DNA from: Methanocalculus sp.
GTDB lineage: Archaea > Halobacteriota > Methanomicrobia > Methanomicrobiales > Methanocorpusculaceae
DNA length: 8,803 nucleotides
Direction: 5' to 3'
Assembly: GCF_029762515.1 (NCBI RefSeq)
Contig: NZ_JARVGN010000048.1
Span: 1-8,803 of the forward strand
Shown here one piece after another: positions 1 through 5,607 of this stretch; the stretch's first letter is position 1; every line of letters starts with the position of its first letter. Under the pieces are notes generated by a model that was given only the letters and a program-made list of their open reading frames with translations, had not been told where the DNA came from and searched no databases. The position numbers and the translations under genes are program-made.

Positions 1-22
1 CTATACTCTCCTATGGGTTATT

Positions 23-253
23 ATGGCAACAACGATTCAACTTCAGCCGGAGACAAAATCCCGGTTGGATGAATTAAAAATACATCCCCGGGAGAGTTAT
101 GATGAGACGCTCAACCGCCTCCTGGATATAGCATATGACCCAGAACCCCTCTCTGAAGAGACATTGCAGCAGATAGAGGAAGGTATCGCAGATATCCGGG
201 CCGGTCGCTTGCGCTCACTTGAAGATATTGCTTTGGAACTGGGTCTGGAATGA
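23..253 (+). CDS. Antitoxin of a RelE/ParE-type toxin-antitoxin pair
   Basis: This is a 76-residue acidic protein without a membrane segment. Residues 2-35 (ATTIQL, then KSRLDELK, then ESYDETLNRLL) resemble the short N-terminal DNA-binding arm and helix of archaeal VapB/RelB-like antitoxins (the type often labelled DUF7557). The C-terminal half is charged and helical (SEETLQQIEEGIADIRAG), as expected of the part that wraps around and neutralises a toxin. Its stop codon overlaps the next start (ATGA at 250-253), so the two genes are translationally coupled, the usual antitoxin-first order. It probably represses its own promoter. No Shine-Dalgarno sequence precedes the ATG; a TATAC at 3-7 is close to the window edge, so the promoter is only partly visible. 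The family assignment rests on general resemblance and on the partner gene. Confidence 0.8.
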   Translation: MATTIQLQPETKSRLDELKIHPRESYDETLNRLLDIAYDPEPLSEETLQQIEEGIADIRAGRLRSLEDIALELGLE

Positions 254-522
254 TCTGGCGAGTCCTCTTCACTCCGAAAGCGGAACGTGACTTGAAACGC
301 CTTCCAATGTCTGAGGAGCAGCGGATCAAAGACGAACTAACTGCTCTCGCAGAAGAATCATATCCTCGCTTACACATAAAAAAACTGAAGGGACACCAAA
401 GCATTCCGATTTACTCTTATCGGATAGGGCGGTTTCGGATTATACTCACAATTGAGGATGACGTGATGGTCATCTTTGTGATTGAGATCGGAGATAGAAG
501 CACAGTCTACCGAAAATATTGA
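250..522 (+). CDS. RelE/ParE-family toxin (likely mRNA interferase)
   Basis: The protein has 90 residues, the normal length for RelE/ParE toxins. It starts WRVLFTPKAERDLKRLP, the typical first strand and helix of the fold. It continues with the family core: KKLKG (45-49), YSYRIGRFRIIL (56-67) and a final strand IEIGDRSTVYRKY (78-90). R61, R63, R83 and Y87 sit where RelE toxins carry the basic and tyrosine residues used for mRNA cleavage on the ribosome, so RelE-like RNase activity is more likely than ParE-like gyrase poisoning. I cannot prove this from sequence. The start codon lies inside the antitoxin stop, so toxin is made only with antitoxin. No truncation is seen. A T-run at 552-558 lies just downstream. 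Confidence 0.85.
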   Translation: MIWRVLFTPKAERDLKRLPMSEEQRIKDELTALAEESYPRLHIKKLKGHQSIPIYSYRIGRFRIILTIEDDVMVIFVIEIGDRSTVYRKY

Positions 523-551
523 AATGTCGAGGTTTATTATTTCATATTACC

Positions 552-558
552 TTTTTTT
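552..558 (+). terminator. Possible T-run terminator after the toxin gene
   Basis: A run of seven T residues begins 30 bases after the toxin stop codon. Archaeal RNA polymerase commonly stops at U-rich tracts without needing a hairpin, and none is visible here. Position and composition are the only evidence. Confidence 0.35.
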
Positions 559-745
559 CAGTTGCTATAGACAAGTGCTCCTCAAAGCAATATGCTTCCT
601 ATGAGAGTATGAAATTCCAACTCGATATCTCGTTTCGATCTTCAATTCAAGGACTGAATTGTTCGCTACTGCAATATCTGCCCTTTGGAAGAAATACTCA
701 GGATCAAGGTTTTCAAATAACGAGTAATATAAGCCTCAATATTGA

Positions 746-760
746 TTTAAAGACTTTAAA
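746..760. repeat. Inverted repeat just 3' of tRNA-Thr
   Basis: TTTAAAG (746-752), one A, then CTTTAAA (754-760) form a perfect 7-bp inverted repeat. It starts 5 bases beyond the discriminator base of tRNA-Thr, on its 3' side. Read on the minus strand, the tRNA is followed by CTCTTTTAAAG, so the repeat plus T-run may act in termination or 3'-end processing. It could also be chance in AT-rich DNA. Confidence 0.4.
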
Positions 761-764
761 AGAG

Positions 765-838
765 AGCCGCCGGAGGGAGTTGAACCCTCGACCTGCTGAT
801 TACGAATCAGCCGCTATGCCGGGCTAAGCCACGGCGGC
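765..838 (-). tRNA. tRNA-Thr(CGU)
   Basis: The minus strand folds into a complete cloverleaf of 74 nt. The acceptor stem is GCCGCCG with CGGCGGC. The anticodon stem GCTGA/TCAGC encloses loop TTCGTAA, giving anticodon CGT, which reads ACG threonine codons. The T arm is GAGGG-TTCAACT-CCCTC. The D arm is weak (GCT/AGC) but acceptable. The discriminator base is U, the usual threonine identity base in archaea. No 3' CCA is encoded (CTC follows), so it is added enzymatically. There is no intron. Nearest neighbour upstream on the same strand is the DUF3467 gene, 120 bp away. Confidence 0.97.
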
Positions 839-862
839 ACTGCGACCATTCTATTGGCTTTG

Positions 863-876
863 AAAAGGTTAAAAGG
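863..876 (-). promoter_or_regulatory. Possible promoter of tRNA-Thr
   Basis: On the minus strand the AT-rich element CCTTTTAACCTTTT lies 25-38 bases upstream of the tRNA 5' end. That is where an archaeal TATA box would sit for a tRNA with a short leader. The match to consensus is poor, so this rests mostly on position. Confidence 0.3.
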
Positions 877-958
877 TTCTGCTCTTTTCAGCATCGCGGT
901 ATCATTTCTGGTTTCGCTCTCGTGCAGACTGTCGTAGAGACTATCGTTCTGACATCGC

Positions 959-1252
959 TTACGAGTATCCCCGCATCGTCACCGAATCGCCCGCCTGTTG
1001 CTCCTGGGGGGGCTCGATGGTGCCGAACTTGGATTCAAACTCAGCAACACTCTGCTGGAGCACCGCGAGGAACTTCTTCGCATGTTTTGGGCTGATGGTG
1101 ACGATGGACTTCGCCTTTGCCTGGTTGATATTTGGAATCTGGTGGAGGAAGAGGAAGGTGAATTCGTCGTCCCGGAAGGCGATCTGGATCATGTTGCTGT
1201 AAACGGGATCGAGATCCTGAGGCACATTTACGGTTATTTCCTTAGAAGCCAT
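959..1252 (-). CDS. DUF3467 domain protein
   Basis: This 97-residue protein matches the DUF3467 pattern throughout. It has VYSNMIQIAFRDDEFTFLF (17-35), a central strand ending in IP, then SIVTISPKHAKKFLAVLQQ (49-67) and a closing EFESKFGTI (71-79). The last 18 residues are a loose polar tail. The family is small, soluble and widespread in bacteria and archaea, and I know of no established biochemical role. There is no signal peptide or membrane segment. The start ATG is chosen because the family begins just before the conserved strand; no Shine-Dalgarno sequence is visible. The gene is head to head with the Cas4-like gene, only 17 bp separating the start codons, so their promoters must lie inside each other's 5' ends or be shared. 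Confidence 0.85.
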   Translation of the reverse strand: MASKEITVNVPQDLDPVYSNMIQIAFRDDEFTFLFLHQIPNINQAKAKSIVTISPKHAKKFLAVLQQSVAEFESKFGTIEPPQEQQAGDSVTMRGYS

Positions 1253-1269
1253 GCAAATCTATTAGCGGA

Positions 1270-2103
1270 GTGAAAAGAAAAGCTTTCTTACGCATGTCTG
1301 CGCCAACACGACCCTCAGAACCACAATTCATCCCAGTCTCGACACTCGTCCGCACTTCGGTCTGCCCGGTCCGGGTGTATCTGGAACGGCATGAAGGGAT
1401 CACAGAGCCGCCGGAATATACCATTGCGAAACAGGTCGGCTACCACCTGGGAGCATTGGCCGTATCTGATGGTTCAGCGGCTACGGAATCTGAGGCTGTG
1501 TCATCTGTTGGATCTCCACAGGTTCCAGATTGTAATCCAGATCCCCACGTTGAGAGGATCTGGGGGGAGATCCGACTCGTCCGGCCGGATATCGACGATT
1601 CAATGAAAGAGTACCTCAAAGGGTGTATCGCCGCCTGCCGGGGGCTTGCCTGGGAGGCGCCTGTGGCAGCCGATGTTTCCTGTACAAACAGGAAGTACGG
1701 CATCTCCGGGCGGATCGACTGGATATTCAGCAAAAAGCCTGCAATCGGCATCCTCAGGGCAGGCCGTGCCCCGACCTATGGTGTCTGGAAGCAGGATCGG
1801 ATCCGGGCGGCTGCATACCTGCTGGCGGCAGAAGAGATGGAACAGCTGAATGATGGAGGACACTCCCTCTCCGAAGTCCGGATCGCCTATATTCCATCCG
1901 GCATCGTCCGGACGGTCGCCCCCACCGCCTCGGACAGGCGGAGCCTCCTCGCCGCCCTCAGGAAGGCAGAAGCGATCTACCGCGGCGAAACCCCGCAGGC
2001 ACCGCCGGATGCCCCCTGCGACCGCTGCCCGAAGAGGGAATCCTGCACCCGGGGCGCCGGCGAGCCGCAGACGCTCTTTGATCGGTTCTTCCGAAGAGGG
2101 TGA
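1270..2103 (+). CDS. Cas4/RecB-like (PD-(D/E)XK, DUF83-type) Fe-S protein, probably nuclease-dead
   Basis: The 277-residue protein follows the Cas4 layout. An N-terminal cysteine sits in VCPVRVYLER (C32), followed by H59, then a core motif GISGRIDWIF with D150. A conserved helix DRIRAAAYLLAAEE (176-189) follows, and then a C-terminal cluster CDRCPKRESC (C250, C253, C259). The four cysteines match the iron-sulfur ligands of Cas4 and AddB-like nucleases. The catalytic E-x-K that should follow the core aspartate is I161-L-R163, and the glutamine of the QxxxY motif appears to be R179. Nuclease activity is therefore doubtful, although Fe-S binding and DNA binding may persist. No cas1, cas2 or repeat array is in the window. 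The start is GTG; the ATG at 1294 is an alternative that still keeps every motif. Residues 68-95 look like a low-conservation insertion. The assignment is by motif, without a search. Confidence 0.7.
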   Translation: MKRKAFLRMSAPTRPSEPQFIPVSTLVRTSVCPVRVYLERHEGITEPPEYTIAKQVGYHLGALAVSDGSAATESEAVSSVGSPQVPDCNPDPHVERIWGEIRLVRPDIDDSMKEYLKGCIAACRGLAWEAPVAADVSCTNRKYGISGRIDWIFSKKPAIGILRAGRAPTYGVWKQDRIRAAAYLLAAEEMEQLNDGGHSLSEVRIAYIPSGIVRTVAPTASDRRSLLAALRKAEAIYRGETPQAPPDAPCDRCPKRESCTRGAGEPQTLFDRFFRRG

Positions 2104-2179
2104 ATTCAGGAGAGGATAGACCGAAAAAGAGGGCGGAAACAGATTGGCAGGTGGAAAAGAGATCTCCGGAAAAAACTGC

Positions 2180-3121
2180 TCACCTGTTCAGAAGTGTTCG
2201 TGAGAGGATGTACTCGCCCCGTGCCTCGCGGGTGGTGCCGACGATCAGCCATTTCTCGTCTCCATGATCCTCGACTACACCTGCTGCCTCGATCACTTCT
2301 CCTGCGAGTGCCTGCCCGGCATAGGTATGGGTGAAGGAGAGGACATAGCTGATCTCCTCGTGGTCGATTGCATAGACGGACGGGTTATCAAATGCAAGGG
2401 AGGCATCGGTCACGGTCGCCTCGATCACATCCCGGCCGGTTGGAACTCCTTTTTTGATCGGAACGGCGTTCTGCCCGGCATATCCACGAGAGAAGAGGAG
2501 GTCGAAGTAGGTTCCCTCATACTCGCCCCGGTTGTATTTCCGGGCTTCATGGGCGACGAAGTCGTCAAAACCGATCTCAGGGACACGCTTCCTGTAGACC
2601 TTCCTCCACATCTCCTCACTCATCTCCGGGATCTTCCCCGCTGAAACCGCATCGGCAAGCTGCCGCTGTGCTGAGAACCAGTGCTCCCCATAGACAACGA
2701 GATCGATATCAGATGCTTCGTTCTCAAGCCCGCAGAGGAGGGAGCCGGTACAGCCGAAACTCTTCTCTGGGAGGCTGAAGAGGCTTGTGAGGCTCCTGAC
2801 ACGGGGGTTCTGCTGCATGATCCTGCCCATCTCCTCTTCCGGCTTCAGGACAGAGGCGATCTGATCCAGCGGGATCCGATGAACGGTATCATTCCAATCC
2901 GGATGGTGGTCACGAATCCAGGCGAATGCCTCATCAAACTCGATCTTCCGGTACCGCTTTCCATCTGCACAGGTTCGCTCGCCATCCGGATCGGGGAGGT
3001 ACCTCAGGACACAGCCTGCCCGCTCGTCGTTGTCGTACACTGAAACGGCATATATCCCGCCATCTCTATCGACTAAAAAATCACGAAGCCGGATAGGCTT
3101 CTCCATCCGCTTTATCTCCAT
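2180..3121 (-). CDS. COG1665-type predicted nucleotidyltransferase
   Basis: The protein has 313 residues. The central part carries the polymerase-beta nucleotidyltransferase signature: G126-S127 in GCTGSLLCGL, then D138 and D140 in ASDIDLVVYG. A third acidic residue, D207, sits in TYFDLLF. These are the residues that bind the metal ions and NTP, so the enzyme looks intact. The N-terminal 90 residues form a separate region, with a tyrosine/aspartate-rich start and a helical segment, that I do not recognise beyond its presence in the archaeal COG1665 family. The C-terminal 90 residues look like a small beta-barrel or substrate-binding module. The substrate is unknown. The gene lies 5 bp behind the Sua5 gene and must be co-transcribed. 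A second ATG (codon 6, base 3106) has GGAG 9 nt upstream, so the real start may be there. Confidence 0.8.
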   Translation of the reverse strand: MEIKRMEKPIRLRDFLVDRDGGIYAVSVYDNDERAGCVLRYLPDPDGERTCADGKRYRKIEFDEAFAWIRDHHPDWNDTVHRIPLDQIASVLKPEEEMGRIMQQNPRVRSLTSLFSLPEKSFGCTGSLLCGLENEASDIDLVVYGEHWFSAQRQLADAVSAGKIPEMSEEMWRKVYRKRVPEIGFDDFVAHEARKYNRGEYEGTYFDLLFSRGYAGQNAVPIKKGVPTGRDVIEATVTDASLAFDNPSVYAIDHEEISYVLSFTHTYAGQALAGEVIEAAGVVEDHGDEKWLIVGTTREARGEYILSRTLLNR

Positions 3122-3126
3122 GCAGC

Positions 3127-3714
3127 TCAGTCCATTTCGATGAGGAATCTGACGATCTCATCAAGCTGTGATCCCGGCCTGACGATCTCTTTTGTTTGGA
3201 GATCCACAACCGTGCTTGGCGTCCCCGGCAGCTCTCCCCCGTCGATGAAGAGCTCGTGCCGAACATTCACGTCATTTTTGGTCCTTGGAGAGATGTCCCC
3301 GGAGAGGTTTGCGCTGGTTGCGGTGATCGGGGCATCCAGCTCGCTGATGATCGAAAGCGCTATTTTGTGATCCGGCCAGCGGATCCCGATCATCCCGGTG
3401 CCGCCGGTCAGTTCTGTCGGAACACAGCTCTTTGCCTTCAGGATTACTGTGACAGGTCCCGGGAGGAAGCGGTTGATGAACGCCTCTGCCGCCGGATTAA
3501 GATATGCGACACAGGCGAGCATCTCGATATCCGATACTGCAATTGAGATCGGTTTTCCCCTGAGCCTGTTCTTAGCTTCATACACCCGCTCAATTGCAAT
3601 ATCCGAGAAGGCATCCCCGCCAAGCCCATACACCGTCTCGGTCGGGTACACGATTAAGCCGTCATGGCTGAGGATGGAAACGGCCTGCTTTATGATGTCA
3701 TCCATATCTTTCAT
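3127..3714 (-). CDS. L-threonylcarbamoyladenylate synthase (Sua5/YrdC/TsaC family)
   Basis: This enzyme makes threonylcarbamoyl-AMP from L-threonine, bicarbonate and ATP, the first step of the universal t6A modification at position 37 of tRNAs that read ANN codons. It works in the cytoplasm; the KEOPS complex then transfers the group to tRNA. The 195 residues cover the whole YrdC domain: YPTETVYGLGG (23-33), AKNRLRGKP (47-55, the KxR motif that holds ATP), LPGPVT (84-89), IRWPDH (111-116) and TATSANLSG (131-139, the SxN motif). The extra C-terminal Sua5 domain is absent, so this is the short TsaC-like form. A TATAT at 3740-3744 is centred 28 nt before the ATG, which would fit a leaderless internal promoter. 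Threonine links it to the upstream regulator gene. Confidence 0.93.
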   Translation of the reverse strand: MKDMDDIIKQAVSILSHDGLIVYPTETVYGLGGDAFSDIAIERVYEAKNRLRGKPISIAVSDIEMLACVAYLNPAAEAFINRFLPGPVTVILKAKSCVPTELTGGTGMIGIRWPDHKIALSIISELDAPITATSANLSGDISPRTKNDVNVRHELFIDGGELPGTPSTVVDLQTKEIVRPGSQLDEIVRFLIEMD

Positions 3715-3739
3715 AGTATCAGATCAACTCTTTGGAAGG

Positions 3740-3744
3740 TATAT
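3740..3744 (-). promoter_or_regulatory. Possible TATA box for the Sua5 gene
   Basis: TATAT in the 38-bp gap between the ACT-protein and Sua5 genes is centred 28 nt before the Sua5 ATG. Archaeal TATA boxes sit 26-27 nt before the transcription start, so transcription from here would give an essentially leaderless message. This agrees with the lack of a Shine-Dalgarno sequence before the ATG. Confidence 0.4.
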
Positions 3745-3752
3745 TCAGCACG

Positions 3753-4427
3753 TTAAAACTCGCGTCCCTTCACCCTGCTGATGTCAAAGATTGCCTTTTC
3801 TGAGACATGCATCACGGCAAAGACTCCCGCCTGGATTGGGTCGGTGACCACAAGATCCGCATGTTTTGTGACGCTCCCTGCCATCTTCAGGGCAATCACC
3901 GGTATTCCTTCTGCCTTTACGTTCTCGACAGCACGGCTGATCTTTCCGCCCATGATCGATCCGGCAAGCACAAGGATCGAGGCACGAGGCAGCCGTGTCA
4001 CCGCATCAACTGCGAGTGCCAGCGTATCTTCCCCGACAAGCGGGATGGTATCAACCGAGATCCGTTCTCCCCGGATATTATGGCGGTCCGCCTCATTCAC
4101 AGCACCCATTGCCACCTGTGCAACCTGGGCGCCGCCGCCGATGATGATCACCCGCTGCCCGAAGATCTTCGAGAACGTCTCATGGGTTTCGACCTCAAGA
4201 ATCTGGGGGAGGGCAGTCAGCGCAGCAACGATTGATCCGAAGTTGTCATCAACCTCGATCTCAAGATCCACCCATGCAAGGCCGGCCTCAGGTCCGCGTT
4301 TGATGATCTCCTGCTGTATCGTCAGAATATTCCCATTATGTTCGGCAAGAGTGGTTGCGATATCGCGGAGAACGCCTTTTTTGTTCTCGGTGATCAGGCT
4401 GATCGCATAGCTTGAAGAAGAGTCCAT
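3753..4427 (-). CDS. ACT-DUF5612 protein (COG2061, predicted allosteric regulator of homoserine dehydrogenase)
   Basis: The protein has 224 residues in two parts. Residues 8-80 form an ACT domain: a strand (SYAISLITENK), the ligand-binding turn KKGVLRDIATTLAEHNGNI, and a second strand pair (WVDLEIEV). ACT domains bind amino acids as allosteric effectors. Residues 90-222 start FGQRVIIIGGGAQVAQVAMGA, a glycine-rich turn, and match the archaeal DUF5612 domain; further turns are LVLAGSIMGGKISRAV and IPVIALKMAGSV. The family is annotated as a predicted regulator of homoserine dehydrogenase, the entry step to threonine and methionine. I regard that as a prediction only. It is soluble with no signal peptide. 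A TATA box centred 29 nt upstream suggests a leaderless message. It is the first gene of a minus-strand cluster with Sua5 and COG1665. Confidence 0.85.
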   Translation of the reverse strand: MDSSSSYAISLITENKKGVLRDIATTLAEHNGNILTIQQEIIKRGPEAGLAWVDLEIEVDDNFGSIVAALTALPQILEVETHETFSKIFGQRVIIIGGGAQVAQVAMGAVNEADRHNIRGERISVDTIPLVGEDTLALAVDAVTRLPRASILVLAGSIMGGKISRAVENVKAEGIPVIALKMAGSVTKHADLVVTDPIQAGVFAVMHVSEKAIFDISRVKGREF

Positions 4428-4448
4428 TGTCGCAAGGTTACCTTTTTC

Positions 4449-4465
4449 CCGGAATATACTTCCGG
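4449..4465 (-). promoter_or_regulatory. TATA box inside an inverted repeat, promoter of the ACT-protein cluster
   Basis: The sequence CCGGAATATACTTCCGG is a perfect 6-bp inverted repeat (CCGGAA / TTCCGG) with a 5-base centre that overlaps a TATA element (ATATA at 4454-4458). That element is 29 nt upstream of the ATG, as expected for an archaeal leaderless promoter. A repressor bound to the repeat would block TATA-binding protein. The function as operator is inferred from position and symmetry. Confidence 0.5.
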
Positions 4466-4535
4466 ATATTGTTTTTCTTGTTCATGTACAGTTCAGTGTT
4501 CATCGAGTCCATAGTACCCTTCGATCCGTATATAC

Positions 4536-4661
4536 ATGGTTACTGCGGGAGGAGAGAAAACAATATCGGAAGTGCATTCTCTGGATGAGGAACCGGGCAG
4601 TCTCAAAGCATGCCTGGAAAATTCGGCATCTGGTTTTGATGGATGGCTCTTTCTGATCTGA
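4536..4661 (+). CDS. Possible 41-residue small protein or gene remnant
   Basis: An ATG opens a 41-residue frame. It starts MVTAGGEKTISEVHSL, continues with an acidic DEEPG segment, and ends SGFDGWLFLI. The codons look like those of neighbouring genes, and the ending (a helix followed by a hydrophobic strand) resembles the N-terminal part of a larger folded domain, so this may be a truncated gene. There is no Shine-Dalgarno sequence, and TATATA lies directly before the ATG rather than about 27 nt upstream, which argues against leaderless expression. I do not recognise a family. Confidence 0.2.
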   Translation: MVTAGGEKTISEVHSLDEEPGSLKACLENSASGFDGWLFLI

Positions 4662-4710
4662 AATATGAAAAGAGGAGAATACTCAAAGTCAGAGAACCTG
4701 ATTAACGGAA

Positions 4711-4720
4711 TTTTTAAATA
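4711..4720 (+). promoter_or_regulatory. TATA box of the HdeD-family gene
   Basis: TTTTTAAATA is a good archaeal TATA element. Its TTTAAATA core is centred about 35 nt before the ATG at 4751, which puts transcription start near 4742 and leaves a leader of under ten bases. No Shine-Dalgarno sequence is present, consistent with that. Confidence 0.6.
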
Positions 4721-4750
4721 GTCAGGATCGCAATTCCGTATTGATCCATT

Positions 4751-5293
4751 ATGGAATCAGAAGTTATGACCCGGGGCGGGCTGTTGGCCCGCGGAATCTT
4801 TGCCCTCATCATTGGTGTCCTTTGTTTCACTATTCCGATCGCGATGGAGGCGTTATTTGCTTATATCATTGGAATCTTCCTGATAGTCATCTCGATTGTC
4901 ACCGGCGCAGTCTCCATCAGTGACACCGGGAAAGTGCACTGGGGTGTTCTGATCCTCTCAATACTCGGATTGATCGTCGCACTTCTCCTCTTCATGACCC
5001 CGTTTGTCATGTTCGTTGCCCTGACTATCCTTGTTGCTGCCTGGGCGATTATCACGGGAATTGCAGAGCTTGCCCTTGCATTCAGCCTGGATGAACTGCC
5101 CTTCCGTATCATGCTCGGCATCGGTGGTTTCTTCTCGGTGCTCTTTGGTATCCTGATCGGATTTGCACCACTCCCGATGGACGGATCACTCATCCTGATC
5201 ATGCTCATTGGAATCTACTTCCTGATCATGGGCATCCTGAGCCTTATCACCGGCCTCCTGATGCGGAAAGGCGAAGTGATTGTTTCAGTCTGA
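4751..5293 (+). CDS. HdeD/DUF308-family membrane protein
   Basis: The 180-residue protein is almost entirely hydrophobic, with six predicted membrane helices at about 11-30, 34-54, 64-82, 87-110, 119-138 and 146-170. The helices fall into three similar pairs with repeated LxxGI(F/L)xLIxG-type patterns, the three-fold arrangement typical of DUF308. Bacterial HdeD acts in acid resistance. In archaea the role of this family is not established, so only general membrane stress protection can be suggested. Length is normal for the family. The ATG at 4751 gives a very short leader; the ATG at 4766 would also give a complete protein and cannot be excluded. The gene stands alone, with 198 gene-free bases before tRNA-Gly on the other strand. 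Confidence 0.87.
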   Translation: MESEVMTRGGLLARGIFALIIGVLCFTIPIAMEALFAYIIGIFLIVISIVTGAVSISDTGKVHWGVLILSILGLIVALLLFMTPFVMFVALTILVAAWAIITGIAELALAFSLDELPFRIMLGIGGFFSVLFGILIGFAPLPMDGSLILIMLIGIYFLIMGILSLITGLLMRKGEVIVSV

Positions 5294-5324
5294 GTAATCA
5301 CCGAATCACTGAATTGTCTGATCA

Positions 5325-5374
5325 CCCAAACCTCCTGTGAAGGATAAGATCGTTTAATGGGGGAACCTGGGTGA
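5325..5374. repeat. Imperfect inverted repeat after the HdeD-family gene
   Basis: CACCCA near 5325 can pair with TGGGTG near 5372, with partial pairing of the adjoining C-rich and G-rich bases (CCTCC with GGGGG). It could be a stem-loop at the 3' end of the HdeD-family message. No T-run follows directly, so I do not call it a terminator. Confidence 0.3.
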
Positions 5375-5491
5375 GGAAACAAGAGAGTGGGAATCTGAAG
5401 GGGAAATGAACCCCACCTCCTCATTTTCAAGTAATAGCCTCATTATGGATATGATAATTGGGATTTAAGAACAGTGATGAGAGAAGAGTGA

Positions 5492-5562
5492 TGCGATAAC
5501 CGGGATTCGAACCCGGGCTAGAGGCTTGGGAAGCCCCTGTCCTACCACTAGACTATTATCGC
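5492..5562 (-). tRNA. tRNA-Gly(CCC)
   Basis: The minus strand gives a complete 71-nt cloverleaf. The acceptor is GCGATAA with TTATCGC. The D arm is GTC...GAC. The anticodon stem GGGGC/GCCTC, with one G-U pair, encloses loop TTCCCAA, giving anticodon CCC for GGG glycine codons. The T arm is CCGGG-TTCGAAT-CCCGG. The discriminator base is A, as usual for archaeal tRNA-Gly. No CCA is encoded and there is no intron. Confidence 0.97.
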
Positions 5563-5587
5563 GCTTCCTCATTTTATCTGTCTGATC

Positions 5588-5597
5588 ACTTATAGAA
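5588..5597 (-). promoter_or_regulatory. TATA box of tRNA-Gly
   Basis: On the minus strand CTTCTATAAGT is centred about 30 nt before the 5' end of tRNA-Gly. This is the right place for an archaeal TATA box with a leader of a few bases. Confidence 0.5.
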
Positions 5598-5607
5598 GTT
5601 ATCGTTT

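Larger units (their letters stand above)
523..764. other. Gene-free AT-rich stretch between toxin gene and tRNA-Thr
   Basis: I see no convincing gene here. The one long plus-strand reading frame (519-827) runs into the tRNA on the opposite strand, and its C-terminus is the typical translated-tRNA artefact. The stretch holds the T-run at 552-558, a small inverted repeat (CAATTC at 643-648 and GAATTG at 656-661), and the stronger inverted repeat at 746-760 listed separately. Confidence 0.6.
4428..4750. other. 323-bp divergent intergenic region
   Basis: This stretch separates two divergent genes. It contains the ACT-cluster promoter (4449-4465) at one end and the HdeD-gene promoter (4711-4720) at the other. 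In between lie a TATATA at 4529-4534 and a short open frame at 4536-4661 with gene-like codons, listed separately with low confidence. I see no tRNA-like or riboswitch-like fold. Confidence 0.6.

Noticed and set aside
519..827. 102-residue plus-strand open frame
   Set aside because: It runs through most of the minus-strand tRNA-Thr, and its last 20 residues are the well-known translation of a tRNA complement. No protein-family features are seen.
765..838. tRNA-Thr as an attachment site of an integrated element
   Set aside because: No second copy of the tRNA 3' end and no integrase gene were seen in the window.
1270..2103. Part of a CRISPR-Cas locus
   Set aside because: Cas4 family resemblance prompted a look for cas1, cas2 and spaced direct repeats. 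None occur in the window, and the active site looks lost.
1850..2119. 89-residue Pro/Arg-rich plus-strand frame
   Set aside because: It is a shadow in another frame of the GC-rich 3' half of the Cas4-like gene. Its composition is that of frame-shifted coding DNA.
2264..3043. Plus-strand frames of 126 and 120 residues
   Set aside because: Both are antisense to the nucleotidyltransferase gene, whose motifs are intact.
3781..4410. 209-residue plus-strand open frame
   Set aside because: It is antisense to the ACT-DUF5612 gene and rich in Ser, Thr and Arg from reverse reading. The minus-strand protein has clear domains.
4428..4750. Riboswitch in the divergent intergenic region
   Set aside because: The TATA boxes leave leaders of at most about ten bases on both sides, too short for a riboswitch.
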